The notes under the pieces were generated by a model. The model saw only the letters and a list, made by a program, of their open reading frames with translations. It searched no databases and was not told where the DNA came from. From Pseudomonas persica (GTDB lineage: Bacteria; Pseudomonadota; Gammaproteobacteria; Pseudomonadales; Pseudomonadaceae), in assembly GCF_900291015.1 (NCBI RefSeq), contig NZ_OLKL01000010.1, positions 310,367-374,366 on the forward strand: DNA of 64,000 nucleotides, written 5' to 3'. Position numbers and translations under genes: made by a program. Shown here piece by piece: positions 52,094 through 61,525 of the stretch (within the stretch, counting starts at the first letter, position 1; every line of letters begins with the position of its first letter).

Positions 52094-54697
52094 TCAGATA
52101 TCCCAAACCACGTTGATACCGAAGTTACGTCCCGGCATGGTCAGGCGGTCGATGTTGGCTGGTTGGGTTACAGCCGCTTCACCCTGGCCGTCGTAGCTGC
52201 GTACCGAATCCCATTGCCAGTACTTCTTGTCGGTGAGGTTGTACAGGCCGGCGTTGATGGTCACATCGTCGGTAACCTGGTAATAGCCGGTCAGGTCCAG
52301 CACCCCGTAGCCCGGGGTGCGAAACTTGGAGCTCGATCCGTCGGGCGAGTAGAAGGTGCTGTCGTCGACGCGGGTCTTGCGCTTGACCAGTGTCCAGCTC
52401 AGCACACCGCCGTAGTGCTGTTGCTCGTAACCCAGGCCGAACACGCCCTTCAGCGGGTTGACTGTGTTCAGCGGTTCACCGGTGTCGTCATTGCGGCCGT
52501 AGGTGTAGGCAATCGAACCCTGGGTATACAGGCCCTGCGGCGCGCCGAAGTGGTCAAGGTTCAGGCGGCCCTTGACCTCGGCACCCTTGATGGTGGCGTG
52601 CTTGATGTTGTTGGCCTTGAAGGTCTGCTCCAGGTTGGCGCTTTGCACGGCGTCTTCGTCGATGAAGTCGCGATACTTGTTGTAGAACACCGCCACGTCG
52701 AAGTTGCCGGCGTCGAAGTTGCCGCGCAGGCCGGTTTCGTAGCTTTTGCTCTTCTCCGGCTCGAGGTTCGGGTTGCCTTCCACCCGGTAGCCTTGCTCGA
52801 TGTTTTCGAAGCGGCCGAACATGGCCTTGGCGGTCGGGGTGCGGAAGCCTTCGGCGTACTGGCCGTACCAGGTGTAGTTGTCGTTGAATGCATAGGTCAG
52901 GCCGAATTTGGGTGACACGCGGTGCCATTTCTTGTCCGAGTCGTCCTGCGCGGTGGGCGCCGTACCAGTGGATTCCAAGCCGCGCAGGAATTCTTCGGTG
53001 AACTTCGGTTCCATGCGCGTGTAGTCGTAGCGTGCGCCCGGCATGAAGGTCCAGTTGTTCCAGCGGATTTCATCCTGCATGAACAGGCTGTAGGTATTCA
53101 CGGTCGGGTCCGGGAAGTCGCTGACCAGGGCTTGGCCGTCTGCCGGGCGAGCGGCGCCCACTGCGGAGCAACCTGCGCCGACGGCCAGGCAGGTGCCGGT
53201 GCCGCTGCGTGAACCAGTGACTTTCTCATGCTTGATCGTGCTGCCGTAGGTCAGCACGTGGTCGGTCGCACCGATGCTGAAGGCCTTGTCGAGCTGGGCG
53301 TCGAAGACCCACTGGCGGTCTTTGTAGGTGGTGTCGCGGGTACGCAGTACCTGGCGCGTGATCGGCGCATAGACTTCCTCGGTGTGCTGGTCGGTTTTGG
53401 CGATCTGATAATTGAGGCTCCACTTCACCTGGTCGGCGACCAGCGACTCCAGGCCGTACTCATGGTTGATGGCAAAACGTTCACGGGTGATGGTGTCGTT
53501 GCCGTTACGTGCCTTGTAGAACCCCATGCCCGTTGCGCCACCGATGAACGGGCCACCCACGGCACTGAGGATGTTCTGGTCGCGGTCATCCTTGTAGCGT
53601 TCGTAGGTAAAGCCCAGGCGCGCGTCGTCAGCGTAGTTCCAGCCCAGCTTGGCCAGCACGTTGGTGGTGCGTGCGTCCATCGGGTTGGCTTCGGTACGCG
53701 ACAGGCCATCGCCACTGTGCTTGCCGTGGGTTTCGGTCTCGTGGCCGTTGCGCTGGCTCAGGTGCAACAGGCCGTCGAAGTCGCCCTGGCGGCCGGCGAC
53801 GGTGGCCGAGGTCAGCCAGCTTTCATCGGCCGAGCTGTAGCCAGTCTTCAGGCGTGCTCCAACATCCTTGCCGGGCTTGATGATGTCGTCCGGGTCCAGG
53901 GTGAAGTAGCTCACCGCGCCGCCGATGGCGTTGCTGCCGTACAGCACCGAGGCCGGACCGCGGAGGATTTCCACCCGCTTGACGATCTCCGGGTCCACGT
54001 AGTTGCGCTGGGTCTGGGCGTAGGGGCCGTAGAAGAAGCTGTCGGGGATCGCTACGCCGTCAACCTGGGTGAGGATGCGCTCGCCGTCGATGCCACGGAT
54101 GTTGTAGCCGTTCAGGCCGCTGCGCTGGCCGGTGCCGGCCACCGACACACCCGGCTCGTAGCGCACCAGGTCCTGGATGTTGTTGACGTTCTGCCGGTCC
54201 AGTTCCTCGCGGGTCTGCACGCTGACGGTGCTCGGCACCTGGCTGACGTCCTGGGCGCTGCGCGTGGCGCTGACCGTGACCTGTTGCAGGGCGACCACAT
54301 TGGCGCTGGCCTGGCGTTCGAGCACCACATTGGCGTTACTGATCTTGCGAAAGCCCAGGCCGGTACCGTGCAGCAGGCGCTTGAGCGCGGCTTCCGGCGG
54401 TAGCGAGCCCTGCACCCCTGGCGAAGCCACGCCGTCGGCCACCTCGGCGCTGAAACCGACTTGCCAGCCAGTGACCTGGCTGAAGGCATTGATGGCCGAA
54501 ACCAGCGGCTGCTGGCCGATGCTGAAGCGGTAGTCGCCCATGCGCGGGCTGCTGGCCTGGGCCGGCTCGGCGGCCAGCGCCGGCAGGCTGCAGGCGCCGC
54601 TGGCGAGCAGGGCCAGGTTCAGTAGGGAAAGGCTCAGGAGGGACAGTTGCCCCCTATGGCGAGGAAGGGTGGAGGGGCGGGTTGGACCTGTGGACAT
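52094..54697 (-). CDS. TonB-dependent heme receptor with signalling (STN) domain, Hxu type
   Basis: An 867-residue outer-membrane receptor. It has a signal peptide (about residues 1-43), an STN signalling domain (about 55-105; FSIGQQPLVSAINAFSQVTGWQVGFS), a plug (about 140-260) and a 22-strand barrel. The heme-receptor motif pair is present: GFRTPTAKAMFGRFE and NPNL (FRAP/NPNL region). With the adjacent ECF sigma and FecR genes it forms a cell-surface signalling receptor, matching HxuA of P. aeruginosa or HasR. The final residue is Ile rather than the usual Phe/Trp. Confidence 0.92.
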   Translation of the reverse strand: MSTGPTRPSTLPRHRGQLSLLSLSLLNLALLASGACSLPALAAEPAQASSPRMGDYRFSIGQQPLVSAINAFSQVTGWQVGFSAEVADGVASPGVQGSLPPEAALKRLLHGTGLGFRKISNANVVLERQASANVVALQQVTVSATRSAQDVSQVPSTVSVQTREELDRQNVNNIQDLVRYEPGVSVAGTGQRSGLNGYNIRGIDGERILTQVDGVAIPDSFFYGPYAQTQRNYVDPEIVKRVEILRGPASVLYGSNAIGGAVSYFTLDPDDIIKPGKDVGARLKTGYSSADESWLTSATVAGRQGDFDGLLHLSQRNGHETETHGKHSGDGLSRTEANPMDARTTNVLAKLGWNYADDARLGFTYERYKDDRDQNILSAVGGPFIGGATGMGFYKARNGNDTITRERFAINHEYGLESLVADQVKWSLNYQIAKTDQHTEEVYAPITRQVLRTRDTTYKDRQWVFDAQLDKAFSIGATDHVLTYGSTIKHEKVTGSRSGTGTCLAVGAGCSAVGAARPADGQALVSDFPDPTVNTYSLFMQDEIRWNNWTFMPGARYDYTRMEPKFTEEFLRGLESTGTAPTAQDDSDKKWHRVSPKFGLTYAFNDNYTWYGQYAEGFRTPTAKAMFGRFENIEQGYRVEGNPNLEPEKSKSYETGLRGNFDAGNFDVAVFYNKYRDFIDEDAVQSANLEQTFKANNIKHATIKGAEVKGRLNLDHFGAPQGLYTQGSIAYTYGRNDDTGEPLNTVNPLKGVFGLGYEQQHYGGVLSWTLVKRKTRVDDSTFYSPDGSSSKFRTPGYGVLDLTGYYQVTDDVTINAGLYNLTDKKYWQWDSVRSYDGQGEAAVTQPANIDRLTMPGRNFGINVVWDI

Positions 54698-54848
54698 CGG
54701 AAGCGCTCCCTGACGCGCGGACTGTTATAGGTGATGGCTGTCCTCGCATTTAAACGAGAATCAGTTGCATCGGCTATAACGAGACGGGTGGGGTAGCGTG
54801 ACTGCGTAAAAATAAATTCAGGGGCCACGATCATGTGTTGCCAGCACA

Positions 54849-54942
54849 GTCCTCATCGCCGGCAAGCCGGCTCTCACAGGGAGATCACATGGCTTGAGGC
54901 CGATGTGGTCGGGGGGGGAGCTGGCTTGCCGGCGATCAGGCC
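54849..54942. repeat. REP pair (gccggcaagccggc type) between receptor and anti-sigma genes
   Basis: tcatcgccggcaagccggctctcaca and its inverted mate agctggcttgccggcgatca, inside a gap that separates genes of one regulatory circuit; it suggests the receptor has its own promoter. Confidence 0.85.
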
Positions 54943-54957
54943 GAGACAGGCAAAAGA

Positions 54958-55920
54958 TCAGTTCAGGATGACCAGCGCCGGGTACTCATGCAGCCGTGCC
55001 GAGGTGATGTGGGCCAGTGCGCGCAGGGTTTCCAGCGGCTGGTCGAGGCGGTAGTTGCCGGTGACCGCCATGTCTTCCAGCTGTGCGTTGCGGTTGATGA
55101 TCCAGCCCGGGTAGTAGCGCTGCACCTCGGCCAGCACCTGGCTCAGCGGGCAATTCTCGAACACCAGGCGGCCGTCGACCCAGGCCAGGTCCTTGTGCAT
55201 GTCGGGGCGCTGGCGCTGGCCAAAGCCCTCTGGGCCAACACTGATGCTGTCGCCGGCACTCAGACGAATGCGCTGGTCGCGGCTGCCCTGCAGGTCGACA
55301 TCGCCGCGCTGTACCCGCACCTGTGCCTCGCCGTCGAGGTAGCGCACGGCAAAATCGGTGTCGCGCACCTGGGCGCGCAACGGCCCGGCCTGCACTTCCA
55401 GCGGCAGCAGTGCGCCCTCGGGGACCTGGAAATAGGCCTCACCCTGCAGCAGGCGGGCGACCTGGCGGCCGTCACGGTGGTCGCTGGCAAACGCCGAATT
55501 GGTGTTGAGCAGCACTTTCGCCCCGTCTTCCAGCTGCAGGCGCTGGCGCTCGCCCACCACCGTCAGGTGGTCGGCCTGCAGGCGCATTGGCAGGTTGCCA
55601 AGGGTGACCAGCCCGACCAGCAGTAGCGCCGCCGTGGCCAAGGGTTTGCAGTGGCTGCGCAGGCGCCCGCGCCACGAGCGACGCTGTTGCTGGTGCATCT
55701 GCACGGCCACCTGGTGCAGCGGCGCGCCGTTCCACAGGGCTTCTGCCTCGACATAGGCCTCGGCATTTTCCGGTGCCGCGCTCAGCCAGGCTTCGAAGGC
55801 CTGGGTGTCCTCGGCGTCGGCGCATTGCAGGCGCACCAGCCAGTCCAGCGCCTCGTCCATGGCACGAGCACGGGCGAGGGGCCCGGCGGGTGACGGGCGA
55901 GGGGCGGTGCTGTCGGTCAC
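54958..55920 (-). CDS. FecR-type anti-sigma factor (heme signalling)
   Basis: A 320-residue FecR protein: N-terminal cytoplasmic DUF4880 anti-sigma domain (about 20-65; DEALDWLVRLQCADAEDTQAFEAWLSAAPENAEAYVEAEALW), one transmembrane helix (about 93-111), and a periplasmic FecR domain (about 115-215) plus a C-terminal STN-like domain. It transduces receptor occupancy to the sigma factor. Start GTG 55920, with AAGGA upstream. It starts 71 nt inside... the gap to the sigma gene is 71 nt. Confidence 0.9.
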   Translation of the reverse strand: MTDSTAPRPSPAGPLARARAMDEALDWLVRLQCADAEDTQAFEAWLSAAPENAEAYVEAEALWNGAPLHQVAVQMHQQQRRSWRGRLRSHCKPLATAALLLVGLVTLGNLPMRLQADHLTVVGERQRLQLEDGAKVLLNTNSAFASDHRDGRQVARLLQGEAYFQVPEGALLPLEVQAGPLRAQVRDTDFAVRYLDGEAQVRVQRGDVDLQGSRDQRIRLSAGDSISVGPEGFGQRQRPDMHKDLAWVDGRLVFENCPLSQVLAEVQRYYPGWIINRNAQLEDMAVTGNYRLDQPLETLRALAHITSARLHEYPALVILN

Positions 55921-55991
55921 GGTGAGTCCTTGAATGATTTTTTGCGAATGATCAAGGCTGAGGCGGGGTGTGGCAAGGGCTTTGCGTTGCC

Positions 55992-56504
55992 TCACTTGAG
56001 GCGCTCGGCGACACCCATGCAGATCGCCATGATCAGTTTCAGTTCCTTCTGTACCGTGCTGGGCGAAACATTCAGTTGTTTGGCGATTTCCAGGTAGGTG
56101 GCGCCATGCAGGCGGCTGAGGATGAAGATGCGCTGCTGGCGTTCGCTCAACTGGTCGAGGCTGACGCTCAGCTGCTTGAGCAACCGTTCGGCATGGGCGG
56201 CATCCTCGCTGCTGGTGGCCGGCGCGGCCACGCTGTGCAGGACTTCATCGGGTACATCGTCGACCAGCATGCGCGATTGCACCCGGCGCGCGCGCAGGTG
56301 GTCGAGGGCCAGGTTGCGCGCGGTCTGGAACACGAACGGTTCGATGTGTTCGATGGGGCGCTCACCGAGGGCTCGGGACACCCGCAAGTAGGTTTCCTGC
56401 AACAGGTCCTCGGCCGTGCTGGGGTTGCCCACCATGCGTTGCAAGGTGCGCAGCAGGGTAAGGCGCTGGACGAGGAAGACAGCGTTGAACCGGGACTGAC
56501 TCAC
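55992..56504 (-). CDS. FecI-type ECF sigma factor (heme signalling)
   Basis: A 170-residue ECF sigma factor of the FecI/iron-starvation group. Region 2 (about 15-75; MVGNPSTAEDLLQETYLRVSRAL, FVFQTARNLALDHLRARR) and region 4 (about 115-165; LSERQQRIFILSRLHGATYLEIAKQLNVSPSTVQKEL) are complete. It should transcribe the receptor gene on heme sensing. Start GTG 56504. A strong Fur box lies 26 nt upstream, so it is iron-repressed. Confidence 0.93.
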   Translation of the reverse strand: MSQSRFNAVFLVQRLTLLRTLQRMVGNPSTAEDLLQETYLRVSRALGERPIEHIEPFVFQTARNLALDHLRARRVQSRMLVDDVPDEVLHSVAAPATSSEDAAHAERLLKQLSVSLDQLSERQQRIFILSRLHGATYLEIAKQLNVSPSTVQKELKLIMAICMGVAERLK

Positions 56505-56529
56505 GGGGGGACCTGACCGACGAAAAGTT

Positions 56530-56548
56530 AATGATAATGCTTATCATC
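56530..56548 (-). promoter_or_regulatory. Fur box upstream of the ECF sigma gene
   Basis: A 19-bp site containing the perfect inverted repeat TGATAA-TGC-TTATCA, a close match to the GATAATGATAATCATTATC consensus. It sits where the fecI-type promoter should be. Confidence 0.85.
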
Positions 56549-56627
56549 ACTATGTGTGGTCAAGTCTGGAAATGTTAGGAAAAGGTAAAGATTGTGAGTG
56601 GGGGCATGACGGAAGTTTTTCTGTGTT

Positions 56628-56667
56628 TGTGAGATCGAGCGCCGCACGGGCGGCGCTCGATCTCACA
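56628..56667. repeat. Perfect 18-bp inverted repeat after gapA
   Basis: The arms TGTGAGATCGAGCGCCGC and its exact complement flank a 4-nt loop. It starts 25 nt after the gapA stop. On the gapA strand no T tract follows, so it is not a classical terminator. Confidence 0.85.
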
Positions 56668-56691
56668 GGCGGCAAAAATGCCGCGCCATAC

Positions 56692-57693
56692 TCACCGGGC
56701 GCGACACAACGCCAGGCAGTTATCCAGCATGCGGTTACTGAATCCCCACTCGTTGTCATACCACGCCAGCACTTTGAGCATGCGCCCATTGGCCCGGGTA
56801 TGGTTGGCATCGAAGATCGACGACAGCGGGTTGTGGTTGAAGTCGCAGGAAACCAGCGGCAAGGCGTTGTAGCCCAATACCCGGGAGTGCTTGCTGGCTT
56901 CGAGGAACAGCTGGTTGACCTGCTCGGCCGTGGCCTCGCGCTTGAGGTTGACGGTGAGGTCCACCAGCGACACGTTGATCACCGGCACCCGCACCGCCAT
57001 GCCGGTCAGCTTGCCGGCCAGCTCCGGCAGCACCAGGCCCACGGCCTCGGCGGCGCCGGTCTTGCTCGGGATCATCGACTGGGTTGCCGAGCGCGCACGG
57101 TACGGGTCGCCGTGGTACACGTCGGTCAGCACCTGGTCGTTGGTATAGGCGTGGATGGTGGTCATCAGGCCCTGTTCGATACCGAACTCGCGGTGCAGCA
57201 CCTGGGCGATCGGCGCCAGGCAGTTGGTGGTGCAGGAGGCGTTGGAAATGATCTGGTGCGAAGCCCGCAGAATATCGTGGTTGACCCCGTACACCACGGT
57301 GGCATCGGCACCTTTTGCCGGTGCCGAGACAATCACCTTGCCAGCCCCTGCGGCCAGGTGTGCGGCGGCCTTGGCGCGTTCGGTGAACAGCCCGGTGCAT
57401 TCGAACACCACGTCGATCGCTTCGGCCTTCCAGGGCAGTTCGGCCGGGTTGCGGATGGCACTGACCGCGATACGGTCACCATTGACCGTCAGGCTCTCGT
57501 GGTCGGCCTCGACGCTGGCATCGAAGGTGCCGTGCACGCTGTCGTACTTGAGCAGGTGGGCATTCATGGCGCTGTCGCCCAGGTCGTTGATGGCGACGAC
57601 CTGCAGGTCCTGGCGGTAGCCTTGGGTATACAGTGCGCGCAGGACGTTGCGCCCGATGCGGCCGAATCCATTGATGGCGATGCGTAGGGTCAT
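56692..57693 (-). CDS. gapA: Glyceraldehyde-3-phosphate dehydrogenase
   Basis: A 333-residue GAPDH with the NAD-binding [10 protein letters not shown] motif (7-16) and catalytic Cys154 in [13 protein letters not shown]. It oxidises glyceraldehyde-3-phosphate, the triose produced by the Entner-Doudoroff aldolase. The true start is ATG 57693 ([11 protein letters not shown]). It is divergent from edd across a 265-nt region with two HexR-type operators, as in P. putida gap-1. Confidence 0.98.
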   Translation of the reverse strand: MTLRIAINGFGRIGRNVLRALYTQGYRQDLQVVAINDLGDSAMNAHLLKYDSVHGTFDASVEADHESLTVNGDRIAVSAIRNPAELPWKAEAIDVVFECTGLFTERAKAAAHLAAGAGKVIVSAPAKGADATVVYGVNHDILRASHQIISNASCTTNCLAPIAQVLHREFGIEQGLMTTIHAYTNDQVLTDVYHGDPYRARSATQSMIPSKTGAAEAVGLVLPELAGKLTGMAVRVPVINVSLVDLTVNLKREATAEQVNQLFLEASKHSRVLGYNALPLVSCDFNHNPLSSIFDANHTRANGRMLKVLAWYDNEWGFSNRMLDNCLALCRAR

Positions 57694-57757
57694 GGCAGTA
57701 CCTCTGGCAGTCCGAGTGAAACCTGTGGCACAAAGGAGCTTCACTGAAACGGTTTTG

Positions 57758-57772
57758 TTGTTGGAATTACAA
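57758..57772. promoter_or_regulatory. HexR operator (gapA-proximal)
   Basis: TTGT-N7-ACAA, exactly the HexR consensus, 65 bp from the gapA start. Confidence 0.75.
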
Positions 57773-57819
57773 GATTATTCACTATTCGATAGAAAACAAG
57801 CCTTTTTAGTGGCAGTATT

Positions 57820-57835
57820 TTGTTTAAACATACAA
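57820..57835. promoter_or_regulatory. HexR operator (edd-proximal)
   Basis: TTGT-N8-ACAA, the other permitted HexR spacing, 124 bp before edd. In P. putida HexR represses zwf, gap-1 and edd and is released by 2-keto-3-deoxy-6-phosphogluconate. Confidence 0.68.
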
Positions 57836-57958
57836 CGAGTGGTTGGGCGACGTGCCTCCACCGATGCAGCGGGCTCCTCTACCTTGAGCCTAGGCCGCAA
57901 TCGTTTGGAGGGGAAATGCCCGGCAAACCGCCCTTACAATTAGCCTGGAGTCCAGTAC

Positions 57959-59785
57959 ATGCATCCGCGCATCCTTGAGGTCACCCAGCGGCTGGTCGAA
58001 CGTAGCCGTGCCACCCGCGAACGCTACCTGCAGCTGATTCGCGGCGCGGCCAGTGACGGCCCCATGCGTGCCAGCCTGCAGTGCGCCAACTTCGCCCACG
58101 GCGTGGCCGGTTGCGGCAGCGACGACAAGCAGACCCTGCGCCTGATGAACGCGGCCAACGTGGCCATCGTCTCGGCCTACAACGACATGCTTTCGGCGCA
58201 CCAGCCGTACCAGCACTTTCCCGAGCAGATCAAGCAGGCCCTGCGCGAGGTTGGCTCGGTCGGCCAGTTCGCCGGTGGCGTGCCGGCCATGTGCGATGGC
58301 GTGACCCAGGGCGAGCCGGGCATGGAACTGGCCATCGCCAGCCGCGAAGTGATTGCCATGTCCACCGCCGTGGCCCTGTCGCACAACATGTTCGATGCCG
58401 CGCTGATGCTGGGCATCTGCGACAAGATCGTCCCCGGCCTGATGATGGGCGCGCTGCGCTTCGGTCACCTGCCGACCATCTTCGTCCCGGGCGGGCCGAT
58501 GGTCTCCGGTATTTCCAACAAGCAGAAGGCCGACGTGCGTCAGCGCTACGCCGAGGGCAAGGCCAGCCGTGAAGAGCTGCTGGAGTCGGAGATGAAGTCC
58601 TACCACAGCCCTGGCACCTGCACCTTCTACGGTACTGCCAACACCAACCAGCTGGTGATGGAAGTAATGGGCCTGCACCTGCCCGGCGCCTCGTTCGTCA
58701 ACCCCTACACGCCGCTGCGCGACGCGCTCACCGCCGAGGCCGCGCAGCAGGTCACGCGCATGACCAAGGCCAGCGGCAGCTTCATGCCGCTGGGTGAAAT
58801 CGTCGACGAGAAGGCGCTGGTCAACTCCATCGTCGCCTTGCACGCCACCGGCGGTTCGACCAACCACACCCTGCACATCCCGGCGATTGCCCAGGCTGCG
58901 GGTATCCAGCTGACCTGGCAGGACATGGCCGACCTGTCCGAGGTGGTGCCGACCCTGTCCCACGTCTACCCCAACGGCAAGGCCGACATCAACCACTTCC
59001 AGGCCGCGGGCGGCATGGCCTTCCTGATCCGCGAGCTGCTCGATGCCGGGCTGCTGCACGAAGACGTCAACACCGTGGCCGGCCATGGCCTGCGCCGCTA
59101 CACCCAGGAGCCGTTCCTCGACAACGGCACGCTGGTGTGGCGCGAAGGGCCGCAGCACAGTCTGGACGAAAGCATCCTGCGCCCGGTGGCGCGGCCGTTC
59201 TCCGCCGAAGGTGGCCTGCGGGTGATGGAGGGCAACCTCGGCCGAGGGGTAATGAAGGTGTCCGCTGTCGCCCGCGAGCACCAGGTGGTCGAGGCCCCGG
59301 CGCGAGTGTTCCATGACCAGCAGTCGTTGGCCGATGCGTTCAAGGCCGGCGAGCTGGAGTGTGACTTCGTCGCCGTGGTGCGCTTCCAGGGCCCACGCTG
59401 CAACGGCATGCCGGAACTGCACAAGCTCACGCCGTTCCTCGGCGTGCTGCAGGACCGCGGCTTCAAGGTGGCGTTGGTCACCGACGGGCGCATGTCCGGA
59501 GCCTCGGGCAAGATCCCTGCGGCCATTCACGTTTGCCCCGAGGCTTATGACGGCGGCCCGCTGGCGCGGGTGCGCGATGGTGATATTGTGCGGGTCGATG
59601 GTGTCGAAGGCACGCTGCGGGTAATGGTATCGGCCGAAGAACTGGCCAGCCGCGACCTGCCGCCGGCGCCCCAGGGCAACGACCTGGGCTGCGGGCGCGA
59701 GCTGTTCGGCTTCATGCGCATGGCGTTCAGCCCGGCAGAGCAGGGCGCCAGTGCGTTCACCTCGGCCCTGGAGAACCTCAAATGA
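57959..59785 (+). CDS. edd: 6-phosphogluconate dehydratase
   Basis: A 608-residue IlvD/Edd dehydratase with cluster-ligand cysteines in [15 protein letters not shown] and [15 protein letters not shown] segments, and [27 protein letters not shown]. It converts 6-phosphogluconate to KDPG, first step of the Entner-Doudoroff pathway. It heads edd-glk-gltR-gtrS; the last 4 nt overlap glk. Confidence 0.98.
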   Translation: MHPRILEVTQRLVERSRATRERYLQLIRGAASDGPMRASLQCANFAHGVAGCGSDDKQTLRLMNAANVAIVSAYNDMLSAHQPYQHFPEQIKQALREVGSVGQFAGGVPAMCDGVTQGEPGMELAIASREVIAMSTAVALSHNMFDAALMLGICDKIVPGLMMGALRFGHLPTIFVPGGPMVSGISNKQKADVRQRYAEGKASREELLESEMKSYHSPGTCTFYGTANTNQLVMEVMGLHLPGASFVNPYTPLRDALTAEAAQQVTRMTKASGSFMPLGEIVDEKALVNSIVALHATGGSTNHTLHIPAIAQAAGIQLTWQDMADLSEVVPTLSHVYPNGKADINHFQAAGGMAFLIRELLDAGLLHEDVNTVAGHGLRRYTQEPFLDNGTLVWREGPQHSLDESILRPVARPFSAEGGLRVMEGNLGRGVMKVSAVAREHQVVEAPARVFHDQQSLADAFKAGELECDFVAVVRFQGPRCNGMPELHKLTPFLGVLQDRGFKVALVTDGRMSGASGKIPAAIHVCPEAYDGGPLARVRDGDIVRVDGVEGTLRVMVSAEELASRDLPPAPQGNDLGCGRELFGFMRMAFSPAEQGASAFTSALENLK

Positions 59786-60741
59786 AGGACCTGCTGGTTG
59801 GCGACATTGGCGGCACCAATGCCCGTTTTGCGTTGTGGCGTGACAACCAGCTGCATGAAGTGAAAGTGTTCGCCACCGCGGACTACACCTGCCCGGAACA
59901 AGCCATCGAAGCCTACCTGGAAGGCCAGGGTATCGCCCGCGGTGGCTTGGCGGCGGTGTGCCTGGCGGTAGCCGGGCCGGTCGATGGCGATGAGTTCCGC
60001 TTCACCAACAACCACTGGCGCCTGAGCCGCGCGGCCTTCTGCCAGACATTGCAGGTGGAGCGGCTGCTGCTGATCAACGATTTTACCGCCATGGCGCTGG
60101 GCATGACCCGCCTGCGCCCTGGCGAGTTCCGTGAAGTGTGCCCAGGCCAGGCAGACCTGTCGCGACCGGCCCTGGTCATCGGCCCGGGTACCGGGCTGGG
60201 CGTGGGCGCGCTGCTGCGCCTGGGCGAGCAGCACTGGCAGGCCCTGCCGGGGGAGGGCGGGCACGTCGACCTGCCGGTGGGCAATGCCCGCGAGGCGGCG
60301 ATTCACCAACAGATTCACGGCCAGATCGGCCATGTCAGCGCCGAGACCGTGCTCAGTGGCGGTGGCCTGCTGCGCCTGTACCAGGCAATCTGCGCGCTGG
60401 ATGGCGACATCCCCCGACACACCACCCCGGCGCAGATCACCGATGCCGCGTTGGGCGGCGAGCCACGGGCATTAGCGGTGATCGAGCAGTTCTGCCGGTT
60501 CCTTGGCCGTGTAGCCGGTAACAATGTTCTGACCCTGGGGGCGAGGGGTGGGGTTTATATTGTCGGAGGCGTAATCCCGCGCTTTGCCGAGCTGTTCGTG
60601 CGCAGCGGGTTTGCCGCGAGCTTTTCTGACAAGGGCTGCATGAGTGGCTATTTCGCTGGCGTGCCGGTTTGGCTGGTGACGGCGGAGTTTTCCGGGTTGC
60701 TGGGGGCCGGGGTGGCTTTGCAGCAGGCGCTGGATCACTGA
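59782..60741 (+). CDS. glk: Glucokinase
   Basis: A 319-residue ROK-unrelated bacterial glucokinase (Glk family). The ATP loop is [12 protein letters not shown] (7-18); the [12 protein letters not shown] and [13 protein letters not shown] segments carry the catalytic Asp and phosphate loop. It phosphorylates glucose delivered by the gts ABC transporter. It overlaps edd by 4 nt. Confidence 0.97.
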   Translation: MKDLLVGDIGGTNARFALWRDNQLHEVKVFATADYTCPEQAIEAYLEGQGIARGGLAAVCLAVAGPVDGDEFRFTNNHWRLSRAAFCQTLQVERLLLINDFTAMALGMTRLRPGEFREVCPGQADLSRPALVIGPGTGLGVGALLRLGEQHWQALPGEGGHVDLPVGNAREAAIHQQIHGQIGHVSAETVLSGGGLLRLYQAICALDGDIPRHTTPAQITDAALGGEPRALAVIEQFCRFLGRVAGNNVLTLGARGGVYIVGGVIPRFAELFVRSGFAASFSDKGCMSGYFAGVPVWLVTAEFSGLLGAGVALQQALDH

Positions 60742-60799
60742 CTGCAGCCCAGTAAAAACAGGCAACGAAGACCTGTAACTGACAAAAGGAAGGACCACC

Positions 60800-61525
60800 T
60801 TGAGCACTGCCGGCAAATCGATCCTGATGGTCGACGACGACCAGGAAATCCGCGAACTGCTGCAAACCTACCTGAGCCGCTCCGGCTTCCAGGTGCATGC
60901 CGAAGCCGACGGCAAGGGCTTTCGCCGTGCCCTGGAAACCACCCCCTGCGACCTGGTCATCCTCGATGTCATGCTGCCCGACGAAGACGGCTTCAGCCTG
61001 TGCCGCTGGGTACGCCAGCACCCGCGTCAGGCACGGGTACCGATCATCATGCTCACCGCCAGCTCCGACGAAACCGACCGCGTCATCGGCCTGGAGCTGG
61101 GCGCCGACGACTACCTGGGCAAGCCGTTCAGCCCCCGTGAACTGCAAGCGCGGATCAAGGCCCTGCTGCGTCGCGCCGAGTTCGGCCAGGCGGCGCCGGG
61201 CAGTGCCGTGCTGGCCTTCGACGACTGGCGCCTGGACACGGTCAGCCACCGGCTGTTCCATCGCGATGGCGAGGAAGTGATTCTGTCCGGTGCCGACTTC
61301 GCCCTGCTCAAGCTGTTCCTCGACCACCCACAGCAGATCCTCGACCGCGACACCATCGGCAACGCCACCCGTGGCCGCGAGCCGATGCCGCTGGACCGCA
61401 TCGTCGACATGGCGGTCAGCCGCCTGCGCCAGCGCCTGCGCGATACCGACAAACCCCCCCGGCTGATCCGCACTGTACGCGGCAGTGGCTACCTGTTGGC
61501 TACCCATGTCTGCAGTGCGCCCTGA
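60800..61525 (+). CDS. gltR: Response regulator GltR
   Basis: A 241-residue OmpR/PhoB-type regulator. The receiver domain (5-120) has phospho-acceptor Asp56 in VILDVMLPDEDG and the acidic pair VDDDQ; the winged-helix effector domain spans about 140-235. Start TTG 60800 with AAAGGAAGG upstream. It is known to control glucose transport genes (gts, oprB) in pseudomonads. The last 20 nt overlap gtrS. Confidence 0.94.
   Translation: MSTAGKSILMVDDDQEIRELLQTYLSRSGFQVHAEADGKGFRRALETTPCDLVILDVMLPDEDGFSLCRWVRQHPRQARVPIIMLTASSDETDRVIGLELGADDYLGKPFSPRELQARIKALLRRAEFGQAAPGSAVLAFDDWRLDTVSHRLFHRDGEEVILSGADFALLKLFLDHPQQILDRDTIGNATRGREPMPLDRIVDMAVSRLRQRLRDTDKPPRLIRTVRGSGYLLATHVCSAP

Larger units (their letters stand above)
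57694..57958. promoter_or_regulatory. Divergent gapA-edd control region
   Basis: 265 nt containing two HexR-type operators (57758-57772 and 57820-57835). The AT-rich stretch 57750-57835 presumably carries both promoters. Confidence 0.7.

Noticed and set aside
54698..54848. A second Fur box or ECF-sigma promoter before the heme receptor
   Set aside because: The CTGATTCTCGTTT stretch is only a partial match; without a defined consensus for this sigma factor it cannot be supported.
54849..54942. Possible CRISPR or phage attachment-like repeats in intergenic regions
   Set aside because: The repeats are palindromic REP pairs with no unique spacers of constant size, no cas genes, no integrase and no tRNA nearby.
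57890..59530. A 546-codon open frame antisense to edd
   Set aside because: Shadow of edd; no initiation signals and no recognisable domain.
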